30,820 nt of DNA from Candidatus Hecatellales archaeon (lineage in GTDB: Archaea; Thermoproteota; Bathyarchaeia; Hecatellales; Hecatellaceae). Under the pieces are notes generated by a model, which was not told the DNA's origin, searched no databases, and saw only the letters and a program-made list of their open reading frames with translations. The translations under genes and the position numbers were made by a program. Of the stretch, positions 29,282 to 30,820 are shown one piece after another. Each line of letters opens with the position of its first letter. Within the stretch, counting starts at the first letter, position 1. Location: assembly GCA_003662305.1 (NCBI GenBank), contig QMXU01000001.1, positions 1 through 30,820 on the forward strand. The letters are read 5' to 3'.

Positions 29282-30640
29282 ATGAATTTTATACGTTTAA
29301 GCCTTAGGGAGGCTGAAGGTAAGCTTAGGAAGGGAGAGGTTAAGGTCTGCCTTTGGGGTCTTGGGAGGGTAGGCTTAACAGTCGCCTGCCTTCTCGCTGA
29401 CGCTGGCGTAAACGTTTTAGCCTTAGACCCTAACCCGAAGTTGGGAAGCCTCGTAGCCTCCGGTGAAACCCCCTATCAGGAGCCAGGCTTGGAGAAGCTT
29501 CTACGTAAAGCCCTTGCAAGGAAAAAGCTGTCTAACCCTTTAAGCCTTAAAAAGGCAGCCTCTGAAAGCCGGATAATAGTTTCAACGGTTTCAGCTAGGG
29601 TGTCTTCGGCTGGAAGCCTCGACTACGCTGCCATCGAGAAATTCTGCTCTGAAGCCGGGTTAGGAGTTAACCATGGAAGCCTCATAGTTTTCACCGGAAC
29701 CCTTACCCCGGGGATAACGGAGGAACTTGCTAAACCGCTTCTCGAAGAGCGTTCAGGGCTTAAGGCTGGAGAAGACTTCGGCTTAGCCTACAGCCCTATC
29801 AAGGCTTCAGCTGGAAGCGTCGTTGCAGACCTGACAGGTAAACCCCTGCTCCTAGCGGGGCTTGATAGGAGAAGCTTCGAGAAAGCTGAAATCTTATTCA
29901 GATTCTTTGCCGGAGGAGAAATTTTCAAGGTTAACAGTATTAGGGCTGCTGAAGCCGCAGGCTTGTTCCAGGAAATCTCCCAGGACGTAAACCTAGCGCT
30001 TGCCAACGAGTTCGTCCGCTTCTGCAGTAAAGCCAAGGTAAGCTTCAGGGAGGCTGCCAGGGCGCTGAGCAAGCTTTCAACTTTAAACCTTCAGCCCGGA
30101 ATAGCCTGCGGTGAGAAGCCGGCTTTAGCCTCGAAGCTTCTGGCAGGTGAAGGTGAAAGGCTTAGGGTTGAGGCTAAACTTGTCAAGGCCGCCCGAAGAG
30201 TTAACGAGGAAACCCTTGGCTACGTGGTTAAAAACATTTCAAGGCTTATGAAGGAGAAGGGTAAGCCTCTGTCGGGTGCAAGAATAATCCTGCTCGGCGT
30301 TTCCTCGAGGGCTGACGTTAAAGAGGACAGAGCCTCCCCTGCAAGGCTTCTGGCGGCAGCCCTGAAACGTAAGGGTGCAAAGGTTAAGGCATGGGACCCC
30401 CTATACCCGCTGGACGAGATTAGGAGTCTGGGCTACGAGCCAGCTGTCCTCTGGGAAGCCCTGCCGAAAGCTGACTGCGTAATAGTCACCGTCGGACATC
30501 AAGCCTTCAAAAAGCTGAAAACAAGAATCCTAAGCGAGCTCTCGGCTACCGGGGAAGGAATACTTTTCGACTGCAGCGAAGCAGGCATCTTCGCGGGCAC
30601 GTCCTCGGAGAAGGTTACGGTTTCAGGCTTAGGCTTCTAG
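29282..30640 (+). CDS. UDP-glucose/UDP-ManNAc dehydrogenase homologue with altered active site
   Basis: Homologue of the NAD-dependent enzymes that oxidise UDP-sugars to uronic acids. The 452 residues have an N-terminal Rossmann motif (WGLGRVGLTVACLLADAGV), GTLTPGITEEL, the central helix with DVNLALANEF, and a C-terminal UDP-binding domain (KDRASPARLLAAALKRKGAKV-like, LYPLDEI, DCVIVTVGH). However the catalytic Lys and Asn of the K-L-x-x-N helix are replaced: the sequence reads AAEAAGLFQEISQDVN, with Gly227 and Glu231. The Cys motif GxGGxCxPxD is reduced to PGIACGEKPA. A full-length frame argues for a selected but changed function. ATG 29282. Confidence 0.82.
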   Translation: MNFIRLSLREAEGKLRKGEVKVCLWGLGRVGLTVACLLADAGVNVLALDPNPKLGSLVASGETPYQEPGLEKLLRKALARKKLSNPLSLKKAASESRIIVSTVSARVSSAGSLDYAAIEKFCSEAGLGVNHGSLIVFTGTLTPGITEELAKPLLEERSGLKAGEDFGLAYSPIKASAGSVVADLTGKPLLLAGLDRRSFEKAEILFRFFAGGEIFKVNSIRAAEAAGLFQEISQDVNLALANEFVRFCSKAKVSFREAARALSKLSTLNLQPGIACGEKPALASKLLAGEGERLRVEAKLVKAARRVNEETLGYVVKNISRLMKEKGKPLSGARIILLGVSSRADVKEDRASPARLLAAALKRKGAKVKAWDPLYPLDEIRSLGYEPAVLWEALPKADCVIVTVGHQAFKKLKTRILSELSATGEGILFDCSEAGIFAGTSSEKVTVSGLGF

Positions 30641-30820
30641 CCTCCGCTGCCAATGGGTATAAAAGTTATTTTGTCTCCTTCGTTCACCGGCGTTTCTAGG
30701 CTGCGAAGGGCGCTGACTTCAACTCCGTTCAGAAGAATTAACGCTACCTTTCTAGCTTCACCGTAAAGGTTTTCAGCCAGGTTCCGCTCCAGCTCTGAGC
30801 CGAATTTTTCTCCCAGAGCC
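30637..30820 (-). CDS. MoaD/SAMP-type ubiquitin-like protein ending in Gly-Gly (partial)
   Basis: Small β-grasp protein. Sixty residues are visible, ending VNEGDKITFIPIGSGG then TAG, with VALILLNGVEVSALRSLETP before it. The diglycine C-terminus and the LNG...V-N-E-G-D-x-I-x-F-I-P motif are those of MoaD (sulfur carrier for the molybdopterin or tungstopterin cofactor) and archaeal SAMP proteins, which act as carriers or protein modifiers. Either role is possible; an E1-like activator is not in the window. The N-terminus lies beyond the right edge. The stop overlaps the stop of the convergent dehydrogenase gene. Confidence 0.88.
   Translation of the reverse strand, partial: ALGEKFGSELERNLAENLYGEARKVALILLNGVEVSALRSLETPVNEGDKITFIPIGSGG

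Noticed and set aside
1..30820. CRISPR arrays, insertion sequences, toxin-antitoxin pairs and inteins
   Set aside because: No regularly spaced repeats, transposase genes or intein motifs were found; all large frames match single housekeeping families.

Overview
The window is archaeal chromosome. The evidence is a ribosomal-protein/RNA-polymerase operon in archaeal order (rps13-rps4-rps11-rpoD-rpl18e-rpl13-rps9, then rpoN and enolase), an Lsm/L37e pair, a β-CASP termination factor (FttA) with a proteasome β subunit, archaeal SepF, aIF6, Hjc resolvase, and the archaea-specific pantoate kinase/phosphopantothenate synthetase route to CoA. TATA-like boxes lie about 25 bases upstream of many starts, with leaderless or short-leader genes, and TTG is a very common start codon. 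An RpoD with two ferredoxin-type clusters and the overall gene content suit a TACK-type lineage, possibly Bathyarchaeia; that placement is an inference and is weak.

Layout. 1-884 (minus): the N-terminal part of enolase and rpoN. 975-4011: a tungstate ABC transporter (tupCBA, minus) with a divergent ModE/MOP regulator, sitting between rps9 and rpoN where archaeal genomes normally have these genes contiguous. 4016-7465 (minus): the tightly packed ribosomal/RpoD operon. 7466-8312: an AT-richer islet with an orphan gene and a fragment resembling an archaeal integrase C-terminus, which abuts the 3' end of a tRNA-Ala(GGC) gene. 8310-8881 (minus): tRNA-Ala, L37e, Lsm. 8970-9925 (plus): a PUA/MCT-1-like protein and SepF. 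9919-12526 (minus): fttA and psmB. 12725-13883: UPF0179 and an FKBP isomerase, convergent and overlapping.

14034-19263 (plus) is a CoA-biosynthesis operon: pantoate kinase, phosphopantothenate synthetase, a fused hexulose-6-phosphate synthase/RraA-like protein, ketopantoate reductase and CoaBC. It is followed by a convergent class V aminotransferase, an SAM-adenosyltransferase-like (DUF62) protein, NadM, RtcA, Hjc, aIF6, a small membrane exporter, RpiA and a coiled-coil protein. 26346-30640 (plus) looks like a sugar-nucleotide/surface-glycan cluster: an APS-kinase-like protein, an APH-fold kinase, a nucleotidyltransferase with a β-helix tail, and a UDP-sugar dehydrogenase homologue with altered catalytic residues. 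The window ends in a MoaD/SAMP-type ubiquitin-like protein ending in Gly-Gly.

I did not find a clearly new multi-gene defence or mobile system. The most unusual signals are: the tungstate locus inside the ribosomal/RNAP operon with a candidate operator palindrome; the tRNA-adjacent integrase remnant; the dehydrogenase lacking catalytic Lys/Asn; a CoaBC with His replaced by Asn at the expected catalytic position; a GNRA-capped hairpin that masks the rpiA Shine-Dalgarno; and strong over-representation of AAGCCT/AGGCTT on both strands.
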